This document shows, in pieces, positions 54,636 through 62,879 of a stretch of 64,000 nt of DNA. Every line of letters starts with the position of its first letter. The first letter of the stretch is position 1. The position numbers and the translations under genes were made by a program. Source of the DNA: Bacillota bacterium (lineage in GTDB: Bacteria; Bacillota; Clostridia; Lachnospirales; Lachnospiraceae); the NCBI GenBank assembly GCA_023457255.1, contig JAEWMB010000037.1, forward strand, positions 124,001 to 188,000, in the 5' to 3' direction. Under the pieces are notes generated by a model that was not told the origin of the DNA, ran no database searches, and was given only the letters and a program-made list of their open reading frames with translations.

Positions 54636-56163
54636 TCTTAGCCACCTCCTTCGTACTTCCGCCAGTCATTAAGATACCAAGTTCTTCTTTGGTTGCCTTT
54701 TTAGCGTTTACAATCCCTGTAATTTTACCATGGCAAAGAACCATAATATTATCACATAACTCTAAAAGAACATCCAAATCTTCTCCAACATAAATAACGG
54801 CTACATTCTTTTTCTTCTGTTCATTCAAAAGATTATAAATCATATAGGAAGAATTAATATCAAGCCCACGTACCGGATAAGCTGTGATTAATACATTAGG
54901 GCTTGATTCTATTTCACGTCCTAACAATACCTTCTGAACATTACCACCGGACATCATGCGTACCGGTGTTTCAATCCCCGGTGTCACAATCGACAACTTC
55001 TTTACTAACTCACCGGCTAACTTTTTCGCTGGTTTTCTTCTGATAAATGGGCCTTTGCCCTTTTTATAGCTCTTAAGGAGCATATTATCCGTCATACCCA
55101 TAGATGCCACCAAGCCCATGCCAAGACGGTCTTCCGGTACAAAACTCATGCTGATTCCAAGTGTAATAATCTCAAGCGGTGTTTTTCCTACGATGTTCTC
55201 CTTGTTATATAAAATTGCACCCTTTTTTACCTTTAATAAGCCGGCGATACCTTCGCAAAGTTCCTTCTGGCCACTTCCGGCAACACCGGCGATACCTAAG
55301 ATTTCACCGGTACGAATTTCAAAATTAATATCTTCTATCCCTCTTGTCCCATCAGAAGAGTCAATTGTTAAGTCCACACACTTTAAGATTGCTTCTTTTT
55401 TCGCCACTTCAGGGCGTTCAATCTCAAGATTAACTGCTTTACCTACCATAAGCTCCGTAAGCGAATTTACATCACATTCTGCTGTTACCACCGTTTCAAT
55501 ACTTTGCCCTTTCCTTAAGAGCGTAACACGGTCACTAATTTCAAGAACTTCATTCAATTTGTGTGTAATAATAATGACGGCATTTCCTTGCTCTTTCATC
55601 TTTCGAAGGATCGCAAAAAGTTTTTCTGTTTCCTGTGGAGTAAGTACTGCTGTCGGCTCGTCCAAGATAAGAATACGAGCACCTCTATATAAAACCTTTA
55701 AGATTTCTACGGTCTGCTTTTCGCTGACTGACATATCGTAGACTTTCTTATCGGAATCAACTTCTAAGCCAAACTTATTACAGATTGCATCAATTTTTCC
55801 CTTCATTACTTTCAAAGATTCTAATTTTTCTTTTGTCCCTAACACAATATTCTGAGCAGCGGTAAACACTTCTACTAGTTTAAAATGCTGATGTATCATG
55901 CCAATACCTAAATTAGCCGCATCTGTTGGAGAGCTAATCAACGCCTCTTCTCCCTTTACAAAGATAGAACCTTCCTCCGGATGATAAATACCAGAAAGCA
56001 TATTCATTAATGTTGTTTTACCGGAACCATTTTCTCCTAAGAGTGCTAAGATTTCACCTTGTTTTACGTTTAAGTTGATGTGGTCGTTTGCCACAACACT
56101 TCCGAAGGTTTTGGTAATCCCTTTGCATTCGATTGCATAAACAGGTTCTTTCCCCTTCTCCAT
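54628..56163 (-). CDS. nupO: Nucleoside ABC importer ATPase with two ABC domains (NupO/YufO type)
   Basis: A 511-residue tandem ATPase. The first domain has Walker A GENGSGKTT, signature 'DMSVSEKQTVEILKVL' and Walker B 'ILILDEPTAVLTPQE'. The second has the relaxed P-loop 'GVAGSGQKELCEGIAGLL' and 'MSGGNVQKVLLGREI'. In its Walker B region, Glu-Pro is replaced ('VLITAYPVRGLDINSS'), as is usual for the weak second site of this family. It couples to NupP and NupQ. A hairpin lies between it and the binding-protein gene. Confidence 0.94.
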   Translation of the reverse strand: MEKGKEPVYAIECKGITKTFGSVVANDHINLNVKQGEILALLGENGSGKTTLMNMLSGIYHPEEGSIFVKGEEALISSPTDAANLGIGMIHQHFKLVEVFTAAQNIVLGTKEKLESLKVMKGKIDAICNKFGLEVDSDKKVYDMSVSEKQTVEILKVLYRGARILILDEPTAVLTPQETEKLFAILRKMKEQGNAVIIITHKLNEVLEISDRVTLLRKGQSIETVVTAECDVNSLTELMVGKAVNLEIERPEVAKKEAILKCVDLTIDSSDGTRGIEDINFEIRTGEILGIAGVAGSGQKELCEGIAGLLKVKKGAILYNKENIVGKTPLEIITLGISMSFVPEDRLGMGLVASMGMTDNMLLKSYKKGKGPFIRRKPAKKLAGELVKKLSIVTPGIETPVRMMSGGNVQKVLLGREIESSPNVLITAYPVRGLDINSSYMIYNLLNEQKKKNVAVIYVGEDLDVLLELCDNIMVLCHGKITGIVNAKKATKEELGILMTGGSTKEVAKNE

Positions 56164-56302
56164 AAGATTTCCTCCAAATCCTTTTCTTCTACAGTTTATT
56201 TGAAATTATGACACTCCCGATCATACTATTTATACCAGCTAAAGTCAATTTATCCTCATCTTGATAATATGCGGCTTCAAACCAACTTCTCAAACACAAC
56301 AT

Positions 56303-56341
56303 GGGTGCTGCAAACAAAATTATTTTCTATTTGCAGCACCC
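56303..56341 (-). terminator. Strong hairpin between the nucleoside-binding protein and ATPase genes
   Basis: A 12-base perfect stem (56303-56314 with 56330-56341) and a 15-base loop, 40 bases after the binding-protein stop. No U-tract follows on the minus strand. It probably limits read-through or protects the upstream mRNA. Confidence 0.75.
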
Positions 56342-56381
56342 AAACAATTATATCTCCCTCAATTTAAATCATATCTGTCAA

Positions 56382-57572
56382 TTAGTCTTCTACTACATTC
56401 TTAAAATACCAGTTGATACCGCCGGTAATTGTAGCATCATCCAGGGATTTTCCTTCTTCCCCAATGCTTTGACCATCGTTTGTTTCGATTACGCCAGTGA
56501 ACACATCCCATTCACCAGACTTAATTTTTGCTTCTGCTTCTGCAATTTTCTCAGCAGTACCCGGTACACAAAGATCAGATAATGGTGCAATATTAATTAG
56601 GCCTTCTGCCATACCACCAAAGTAATTGCTTCCATCCCATGTGCCTTCTATCACAGCTTTTGTTGCTGTTGTGTAGTATGCCGACCAATCCCAAAGGGCA
56701 GAAGTAAGAACTGCCTTAGGAGCATCCTTAGACATATCGGAGTTATAGCCAACGCCAAATACTCCGGCCGCTTCTGCTGCAGTCATAGGGTTAGGTGTAT
56801 CACAGTGCTGGCCAATAACATCACAGCCAAGAGCGATTAAAGCTTCCGCTGCTGCTGCTTCACCCTCAGGGGAGAACCAACTGTTTGTTGTCTTTACATA
56901 AACCCTAGCTTCCGGATTTACAGAATAAACACCCATAGCAAATGCATCAAGACCACCTGTAACCTCCGAGTTTTCTTTCCCCCAAGCTGCCACATAACCA
57001 ATTTTATCCGTTGTGGTCTTTAAACCGGCAGCGATACCGGTTAAATATCTGGCTTGATAAATTCTGCCGAAATAGTTGTTAAAGTTGGAACTATTTGATT
57101 TATATCCTGTACCATGAGAAAAGATGACATCCGGATACTCCGCTGCCATAGCTTCCACAGTGTCCATGTATCCCCAGCTAGTAGCAAAGATTAGATTAGC
57201 GCCCTCTTCGATACATTCTTCGATTGCGTTACGAATGGCTACGGCATCCTGATCGTTTACATTATTCTTTCTGATGATCTGAGCATCATGTAAGCCGACA
57301 TTCTTTTGCATACCCTGAATACCAATATCATGAGTATAGGTATAACCGGAACCCTCTGCCGGGTCAGTGATATGAATGACACCAATTTTAATGTCTTCCT
57401 TTGCAATTGGTGCATATAAGCCCTTCTTTGCTTCATCTCCGGAATTCGCACCTGTTACCGGAGCCTTTGTTGGTTCTGCCGCACTATTGCCTGCTTCCTT
57501 TGTCCCGCAGCCTGTAAATAGAGTTGCTGCTAACGCTACTGTCATTAGTAAGCTGAGCGCTTTCTTTTTCAT
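56382..57572 (-). CDS. nupN: Nucleoside-binding lipoprotein (BMP family, NupN type)
   Basis: A 396-residue lipoprotein of the BmpA/PnrA family. Signal peptide MKKKALSLLMTVALAATLFTGC with lipobox FTGC, a short linker, then 'IKIGVIHITDPAEGSGYTYTHDIGIQGMQKNVG' and 'DKIGYVAAWGKENSEVTGGLDAFAMGV'. It delivers purine and pyrimidine nucleosides to NupOPQ. ATG 57572 is fixed by GGGAGGAA; the frame to 57608 has no ribosome site. The leader has a terminator-like hairpin right after the promoter. Confidence 0.94.
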   Translation of the reverse strand: MKKKALSLLMTVALAATLFTGCGTKEAGNSAAEPTKAPVTGANSGDEAKKGLYAPIAKEDIKIGVIHITDPAEGSGYTYTHDIGIQGMQKNVGLHDAQIIRKNNVNDQDAVAIRNAIEECIEEGANLIFATSWGYMDTVEAMAAEYPDVIFSHGTGYKSNSSNFNNYFGRIYQARYLTGIAAGLKTTTDKIGYVAAWGKENSEVTGGLDAFAMGVYSVNPEARVYVKTTNSWFSPEGEAAAAEALIALGCDVIGQHCDTPNPMTAAEAAGVFGVGYNSDMSKDAPKAVLTSALWDWSAYYTTATKAVIEGTWDGSNYFGGMAEGLINIAPLSDLCVPGTAEKIAEAEAKIKSGEWDVFTGVIETNDGQSIGEEGKSLDDATITGGINWYFKNVVED

Positions 57573-57738
57573 AATACATTTCCTCCCGTTAATTCGTAAG
57601 CTTGTCATTTCTCTGCCGCTTCCCCTGTAAAACTTTGGATCATTGCCTTCCGGTAAATTATTCTATTCCTCTCATCTTTTAAGTTAAAGTATACTTCGTA
57701 AACTTCTTCTTCCCATGAATAATCAGAACCATGAATAA

Positions 57739-57767
57739 TAAAAAGCAGATATGCGATTGACATCTGC
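57739..57767 (-). terminator. Terminator-like hairpin in the leader of the nucleoside importer operon
   Basis: GCAGAT (57745-57750) pairs with ATCTGC (57762-57767), with partial pairing inside, followed on the minus strand by TTTTTATTATT. It lies 20-45 bases after the predicted transcription start. It may be the expression platform of an unrecognised regulatory RNA; the usual purine riboswitch core is not present. Confidence 0.6.
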
Positions 57768-57792
57768 CTTTGACTTACCTCGGATATGGTGA

Positions 57793-57821
57793 ATTATAGT
57801 TGATTTTAGCACCTTTTTCAA
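57793..57821 (-). promoter_or_regulatory. Promoter of the nucleoside importer operon
   Basis: Minus-strand TTGAAA (57816-57821) and TATAAT (57793-57798) are 17 bases apart. Leader length to the nupN-type start is about 215 bases. Confidence 0.75.
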
Positions 57822-57928
57822 TATTGTTAGTTATTATAATTAGTAATGCTTTCTATGAATAATACTTATAAGTAACAAAAACCAAACTAAGCTTCCGGCT
57901 TCAAGGGGTCTTTGAAATAAATTCTTTC

Positions 57929-58156
57929 TTATAAAATTTTCCTAATGAAATCTTCTTCCTTCCCTTTCTCACCTTTCTCTTTCCCGTCCTCGTCATTCTT
58001 GCAGCAGCAGACTGCTTTGTATGTAATAAATGTTGCCAAGCTATCTCCCAGTTGAGAAAAAAAAGCTGCCAGTAATTCAACTTCCTCCTCTGACCTATCT
58101 TGTGCGATAGAGCATGCGATTGTAGAAACTAACATTGTATATTCACAAGGATTCAT
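57929..58156 (-). CDS. Small DUF6774-like protein
   Basis: A 75-residue protein. The start 'MNPCEYTMLVSTIACSIAQDRSEEEVELLAAFFSQLGDSLATF' matches a small family common in Lachnospiraceae and relatives (DUF6774-like), of unknown function. It is followed by a CCCK cysteine cluster and a very charged tail (Glu, Lys, Gly, Asp) that looks disordered. It lies between the nucleoside importer and the tRNA genes and is probably transcribed alone. Confidence 0.68.
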   Translation of the reverse strand: MNPCEYTMLVSTIACSIAQDRSEEEVELLAAFFSQLGDSLATFITYKAVCCCKNDEDGKEKGEKGKEEDFIRKIL

Positions 58157-58282
58157 TCTAAACTATCACCTACATAAATGCTTATTGTATTCTATGCAGT
58201 TAAGGCAGTTACTACATCAATGGAATAAAAACTTTTCCGGTAAAACAAGCACAGAAATAATTGCAAAACAATTTCTCATATT

Positions 58283-58309
58283 AAAAAACCCAGAAGTCTA
58301 TCACTTCTG
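58283..58309 (-). terminator. Terminator of the tRNA operon
   Basis: CAGAAGT (58291-58297) pairs with ACTTCTG (58303-58309) over a 5-base loop, followed on the minus strand by GGTTTTTT. It lies 14 bases after the tRNA-Met gene. Confidence 0.85.
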
Positions 58310-58322
58310 AGCTTTCAGGAAA

Positions 58323-58396
58323 TAGCGAAAGAGGGATTTGAACCCACGACACTACGGGTATGAACCGTATGCTCTAGCCAACTGAGCTATTTCGCC
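58323..58396 (-). tRNA. tRNA-Met (CAT)
   Basis: 74 bases. The acceptor stem GGCGAAA pairs with TTTCGCT, the D arm is AGCTCAG..GGCTAGAGC, the anticodon loop contains CAT, and the T arm holds GTTCAAATC. The CCA end is not encoded. The D-arm and acceptor (G1-U72) look elongator-type rather than initiator. Confidence 0.95.
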
Positions 58397-58419
58397 ATAT
58401 TTATTTTTTTCCGTAAAAA

Positions 58420-58492
58420 TGGGACCTATAGGGCTCGAACCTATGACCCTCTGCTTGTAAGGCAGATGCTCTCCCAGCTGAGCTAAGATCCC
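58420..58492 (-). tRNA. tRNA-Val (TAC)
   Basis: 73 bases. Acceptor stem GGGATCT pairs with AGGTCCC (G-U allowed), the anticodon stem-loop is CTGCCTTACAAGCAG with anticodon TAC, and the T loop is GTTCGAGCC. It lies 23 bases upstream of the tRNA-Met gene in the same transcript. Confidence 0.95.
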
Positions 58493-58615
58493 ATATCACT
58501 GTCTCGCTTCCCGCGAACACATTTATAATTATATTTAGGAAGACAACTTTTGTCAAGCAAAATTTTAGAATTTTTTACACCTGTAGATTTTACACCGTAT
58601 TAACCAATTTTATCT

Positions 58616-59812
58616 TTATTCTTTTCTTATTTCTTTTGACATCAGAAGAACCAAGACCCCTTGCTCAAAAATTCCTTCTTCCTTTATCAGGTAACAAACT
58701 CCCCCAAGGTAAAGCTGATATTGAAACAGATAGGTACGCTGAAACTGCCGGCAGATATAGCGATAATGCTCCTCAAAATTAAATCCCAATCTATTCGATA
58801 ATTCCTTGATTCCCATCTTTGAATGAGGACTTCTAGCATGTAAAAGATAGGATTTTTGATTTCGTAATAAGCAGGAAAAATGCTGGTTGGAACGAATTTT
58901 ACCATTTAATAAGTCAACTACTAATATTTCCTGGTTGCTATCGTGAAGAACAGATAACTCCTGATATAATAGGGAAGCAACTTGTTTTCTCTCCTTTTGT
59001 CTTTTATGCTGTGTAAGGAAATAAAGAAGCGTAAGGAAAGCTATTAATCCCATCAGCATAAATGCAGTTCCTATAGTCACCTTTTTACTTATACTCTGAT
59101 TGGATTCAAGAGCTCGTACTTCTTCTGTGGATGTTTGTTCTTCCTTACCGTACTTTTCATAAAACGGGAGAAAATTTTTCATGAATTTTAACAATACATC
59201 CTGCTGCTTTGGCACAAGAACGTATTCCTGTATCGGTAATATTATCTCTGATACCAGATACAGCTCTCTCTCCTGTAAATACTTCTCATAGAAACTATGC
59301 TTTATCAGCATGCCTTCAATTTCGCCTTCCAAAACTGCCCGGAAAAGTTCGGAACCTGTATTAAATATTATAGTACGTCCTTCTAATAATGTGTCTTTGA
59401 TATAACTGCGGTAGTGCTCCTCCGTTCCCCAATAAGCATAAGGTACCTCATATACCGTCATATCCTTCTTCCTTGTAACTAATACTAAGTTTTCTTTCTT
59501 ATTCACCGGGAAGGAAGCTTCGCGTTCTTTCACGAGAGGATAACCAAAAATGAACGAAAGATTACCTCCTTCTATTTCTTCGGAAAGACTAACCATCTCC
59601 TCTTGTTCTACCGGCAGCAGAGGTAAGTTTATTTCTTCGATAAGCAGGGACACCATCTCTTGATAGTATCCTTGCTGCTTTTCCCTCATTTCTATTCCAT
59701 CTTCCCCAACAATAATATAATATAACGGCTGCTTTGCAGCTCTTAGCTCCGATATAATATCCTGATTTTCTTCCATAAATGTATCCAGACTGGTATTTTC
59801 ATCGATTTTCAC
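58616..59812 (-). pseudogene. Sensor-like protein with damaged N-terminus
   Basis: A frame of 398 residues from GTG 59812. Residues 1-235 resemble an extracellular solute-binding (family 3) sensor domain; a membrane segment lies near 253-272; the C-terminal 125 residues are a soluble domain without GGDEF, kinase or other known motif. An export signal is expected before such a domain but is absent. In the same frame upstream lies ATG AAG TAG (59839-59831), and the only good ribosome site (GCGGAGG) sits 11 bases before that ATG. The gene therefore appears 5'-disrupted and cut short at its 3' end, perhaps from a diguanylate-cyclase-type sensor. Confidence 0.55.
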
Positions 59813-59942
59813 TGATTGACTTGGTTGGTCCTACTTCATTTGGCCAACTTCCTCCGCTTTTAATGTATTCTTCCTACTTATGATTTTGTCAAGTATTACG
59901 TTATTATATGACACCGTACCAGATATTTATCGGCAGCTTTTC

Positions 59943-61151
59943 TTAAAATACTAATCGTATAAACTTCTTTTTTCCGATTTTTAATACATTTTCATGTTCT
60001 GTTAAGATACAATCGATATCCAATACCTTTTCTCTATTTAACTGTACTCCTCCCTGTTTAATTAATCTGCGGAATTCACTGGCAGAAGAAACAATGCCTT
60101 CGTTTACCAATACACCGGCAACTAAAACCAAGTTATCCTGCTCTTTGCTTAGTTTAATCTCAGGCATATCCTCTGGAAACTCACCTTCCTTAAATACTTG
60201 TTCAAAGTATTCCTCACCAGCCTTTGCTCCTCTCTCTCCATGGTAGAGTTTAGTAATAATTCCGGCAAGAATCAGTTTAATATCTCTTGGATTTCTTCCA
60301 TGCTCCATCTCAGTTTTTAATTGTTCAATGTCATCCGGGTGCTCATCGGTCACAAGTTCGAAATAACGGAATATCAACTGGTCCGGAACCTCCATTACTT
60401 TCTTAAACATAACCTGAGGAGCTTCGCTTACGCCGATATAATTACCAAGACTCTTACTCATCTTTTCTACACCGTCAAGCCCTTCGAGAATTGGCATAAA
60501 CATAGCAATCTGCTGTGACATTCCAACTGATTTTTGTAAGGTTCTGCCCATTAGAATATTAAAGGTCTGGTCCGTGCCGCCAAGTTCTATGTCCGCCTTT
60601 ATTTCCACCGAATCGTAGCCTTGCATGAAAGGATAGAAAAATTCATGAACACCAATTGGTTCCTGATTCTTGTAGCGATTCTGGAAATCATCGCGCTCTA
60701 ATAATCTTGCTACCGTAGTGGCAGACGTCAGAGCAATGATCTGTTCAAAGTTTAACCCGGACAACCACTCGCTATTAAAACGCACCTCTGTTTTCTCTCT
60801 GTCTAATACTTTAAAGATCTGTTCCATGTAGGTTGCGGCATTCTCTTTTACCTGTTCCTCGGTAAGGGGTTTTCTCGTCTTTGATTTTCCTGTGGGATCA
60901 CCGATACGTCCGGTAAAATCTCCGATAATGATAATGGCCTTATGCCCTAAATCTTGCATCTGCTTAATTTTACGGAGTACAACCGTATGTCCCAGATGAA
61001 TATCAGGGGCAGAAGGGTCCAGTCCCAGCTTAATAATCAGGGGCTTATTCTGTTCCACTGAAAGTTTAAGCTTTTCTCTTAATTCCTCCTCGCGCATCAT
61101 ATCGAGTACGCCTTTTTTGATAACCTTCATTTGTTCGTCCACACAAATCAT
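59943..61151 (-). CDS. tyrS: Tyrosyl-tRNA synthetase
   Basis: A 402-residue class I aminoacyl-tRNA synthetase. HIGH-type motif 'GLDPSAPDIHLGHTVVL', KMSKS motif 'GVEKMSKSLGNYIG', and a C-terminal S4 RNA-binding domain ('VSSASEFRRLIKQGGVQLN'). It belongs to the TyrZ-like group, with 'IIGDFTGRIGDPTGKSKTR'. Start ATG 61151 is chosen because AAGGAG lies seven bases before it and homologues begin at this point; the frame extends seven codons upstream through the ribosome site itself. Expression is under T-box control. Confidence 0.97.
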   Translation of the reverse strand: MICVDEQMKVIKKGVLDMMREEELREKLKLSVEQNKPLIIKLGLDPSAPDIHLGHTVVLRKIKQMQDLGHKAIIIIGDFTGRIGDPTGKSKTRKPLTEEQVKENAATYMEQIFKVLDREKTEVRFNSEWLSGLNFEQIIALTSATTVARLLERDDFQNRYKNQEPIGVHEFFYPFMQGYDSVEIKADIELGGTDQTFNILMGRTLQKSVGMSQQIAMFMPILEGLDGVEKMSKSLGNYIGVSEAPQVMFKKVMEVPDQLIFRYFELVTDEHPDDIEQLKTEMEHGRNPRDIKLILAGIITKLYHGERGAKAGEEYFEQVFKEGEFPEDMPEIKLSKEQDNLVLVAGVLVNEGIVSSASEFRRLIKQGGVQLNREKVLDIDCILTEHENVLKIGKKKFIRLVF

Positions 61152-61267
61152 GTCATTTCTCCTTTTCTTCATTATCTCATCAAGTTTTTATCGCTATGAG
61201 ATTAAAGATGAGCATTCTTAGGGGGGCGTATTTATGCCGAAAGAACTCTATTCCTTTCCTTAACAAC

Positions 61268-61575
61268 AAAAAACCGCCCTCTGAAAATTAATTCAGAGGG
61301 CGGGATATCATCACGCGTTACCACCTCAATTTTATTAACTGTTCGCACAGCTAACCTCTTCGAGTACTCATCCTTTCCTGATGGTTATACTCTAGCACGA
61401 TAACGGGTGCGGGAAACCGTCAACAGCCTACTTAAACTTTTATAGTCGTTCGGTGTGAAGCTCAAAGATGTATTCAAAACCTGTTCTCCTGCGCCTCTCA
61501 TCAACCGGCAACTTTCTGTCAGATTACAATGGTTTCTACTCTTTCTTATCATAGCCTATCATTTATTTACTTGAT
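61268..61575 (-). ncRNA. T-box leader of tyrS
   Basis: The minus strand shows the T-box core GGTGGTAACGCG (61325-61314), which pairs with the uncharged tRNA end. An intrinsic terminator follows directly: 12-base stem 61274-61285 with 61292-61303, then TTTTTT. The upstream stem I region is about 200 bases long. A UAC codon at 61472-61470, in GAATACATC, is the likely Tyr specifier. Uncharged tRNA-Tyr would prevent termination and allow tyrS expression. Confidence 0.92.
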
Positions 61576-61581
61576 TTCACG

Positions 61582-61610
61582 ATTATAGCAAATGTATTCA
61601 TTACTGTCAA
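61582..61610 (-). promoter_or_regulatory. Promoter of tyrS
   Basis: Minus-strand TTGACA (61605-61610) and TATAAT (61582-61587) are 17 bases apart, a perfect consensus. Transcription would start near 61575, just before the T-box stem I. Confidence 0.9.
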
Positions 61611-61850
61611 CCCTAAAACACCGTGACTTTATATCAAGTTCGATATGTTAAGTAAGAATACCACCTTAGGAATACATCCCCGGTATCCCTACTCCGGCTT
61701 ATAGCCCTTATGATTTTGGGTAGATATTATAATATTCAATCCCTATGATATAATTTTCGGAGATAATTTATGTACACGCAAAGCAAGCTCTGATAAATCT
61801 ATGAGATGAATATCGATGATTCCTTGACCCAAACACGATATATAACTTAA

Positions 61851-61905
61851 GGACATATGGAATGTGTTAAGAAAACTATGCTTTTCTAACGTATTGCATA
61901 TGTCC
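61851..61905 (-). terminator. Terminator of the second nucleoside importer operon
   Basis: A stem of more than 20 pairs (GGACATATG at 61851-61859 with CATATGTCC at 61897-61905, continued inward by AAT/ATT and GTTA-GAAAA/TTTTCTAAC) lies 20 bases after the stop of the last permease gene. No long U-tract. I see nothing else in 61620-61850. Confidence 0.7.
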
Positions 61906-61925
61906 CTTTCGCCCTATTTACCTTT

Positions 61926-62879
61926 CTAACGTTTCCCCTTATCATAAGGGACACCTGCTGCTTTTGGAGCCTGGGATTTCTGAGAAGTAAATGCAAGCAC
62001 AACTAATGTTGCAATATAAGGTATCATCTTATACAAATAGCTAGGTATTCCAAGGCTTGCAAGAAATGGAATTCCAGAATAAGCAGATGCAATTGTCTTC
62101 ATCAATCCAAAAAATAGTGCTGCATAAAGTATACGAATTGGTTTCCATTGTCCAAAGATTAAAACAGCCAATGCTAAAAATCCATACCCGGCAACACTGG
62201 CATTAAAATTTGTGGACGTTGGAATGACAAATACCATACCACCAATACCACCAAGCAGACCTGACAATATAACACCGGCATATCTGATTCCGTATACATT
62301 GATTCCGACAGAATCGGCAGCTTGTGGATGCTCTCCGCAGGCACGAAGCCGTAATCCAAATTTCGTCCTATATAATACAATGGCTGCAATAATTAAGATA
62401 AGGAATCCAAGATACGTTGTGATATATGCATTTTGGAATAATAACTCTCCAAGTACCGGGATATCACCAAGCACCGGGACTTTTTTTATACGAAATGTAT
62501 TATTAAAGTTAATTTGCTGAACTCCCTGAATCTGGCGGGCTGTAAATATTGCAAAGGCTGGCGCAAACATATTAAGTGCTGTACCAGATATCGTCTGGTC
62601 TGCTTTCATATGAATCGAGGCATATGCATGGAATAAGGAGAAAAGAATACCCGCCGATGCGGCAATCAAAATTGCTAAGAGTAAAAGCGGCTGTCCGCTC
62701 ATTCGATTTTGAAATACATTAATAAATAAGATACTAGCGAAAGCCCCTATCGTCATAATACCTTCTAAGGCAATATTAACAACACCACTCCGCTCCGAAA
62801 ACATTCCGCCAAGAGCTACGATTAAAAGAGGAATAGCAAACAACATAGTCTGCTGAAACAAGAAATAAACTGGATTCAT
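61926..62879 (-). CDS. Nucleoside ABC permease (NupQ-like), second system
   Basis: A 317-residue BPD_transp_2 permease with about eight to ten membrane segments. 'GGMFSERSGVVNIALEGIMTIGAFASI' and 'RLRACGEHPQAADSVGINVYGIRYAGVILSGLLGGIGG' are family signatures. It is clearly diverged from the 52576 permease, so this is a separate importer rather than a recent duplication. Its start overlaps the end of the upstream permease gene. It probably imports a different nucleoside or base set. Confidence 0.9.
   Translation of the reverse strand: MNPVYFLFQQTMLFAIPLLIVALGGMFSERSGVVNIALEGIMTIGAFASILFINVFQNRMSGQPLLLLAILIAASAGILFSLFHAYASIHMKADQTISGTALNMFAPAFAIFTARQIQGVQQINFNNTFRIKKVPVLGDIPVLGELLFQNAYITTYLGFLILIIAAIVLYRTKFGLRLRACGEHPQAADSVGINVYGIRYAGVILSGLLGGIGGMVFVIPTSTNFNASVAGYGFLALAVLIFGQWKPIRILYAALFFGLMKTIASAYSGIPFLASLGIPSYLYKMIPYIATLVVLAFTSQKSQAPKAAGVPYDKGKR

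Noticed and set aside
55118..55741. Plus-strand frame of 207 codons
   Set aside because: Antisense to the two-domain nucleoside ATPase, whose motifs are unmistakable; no ribosome site.
57640..57800. Purine riboswitch upstream of the nucleoside importer
   Set aside because: I looked for the three-way-junction core and its conserved loops on the minus strand; only the terminator-like hairpin is present.
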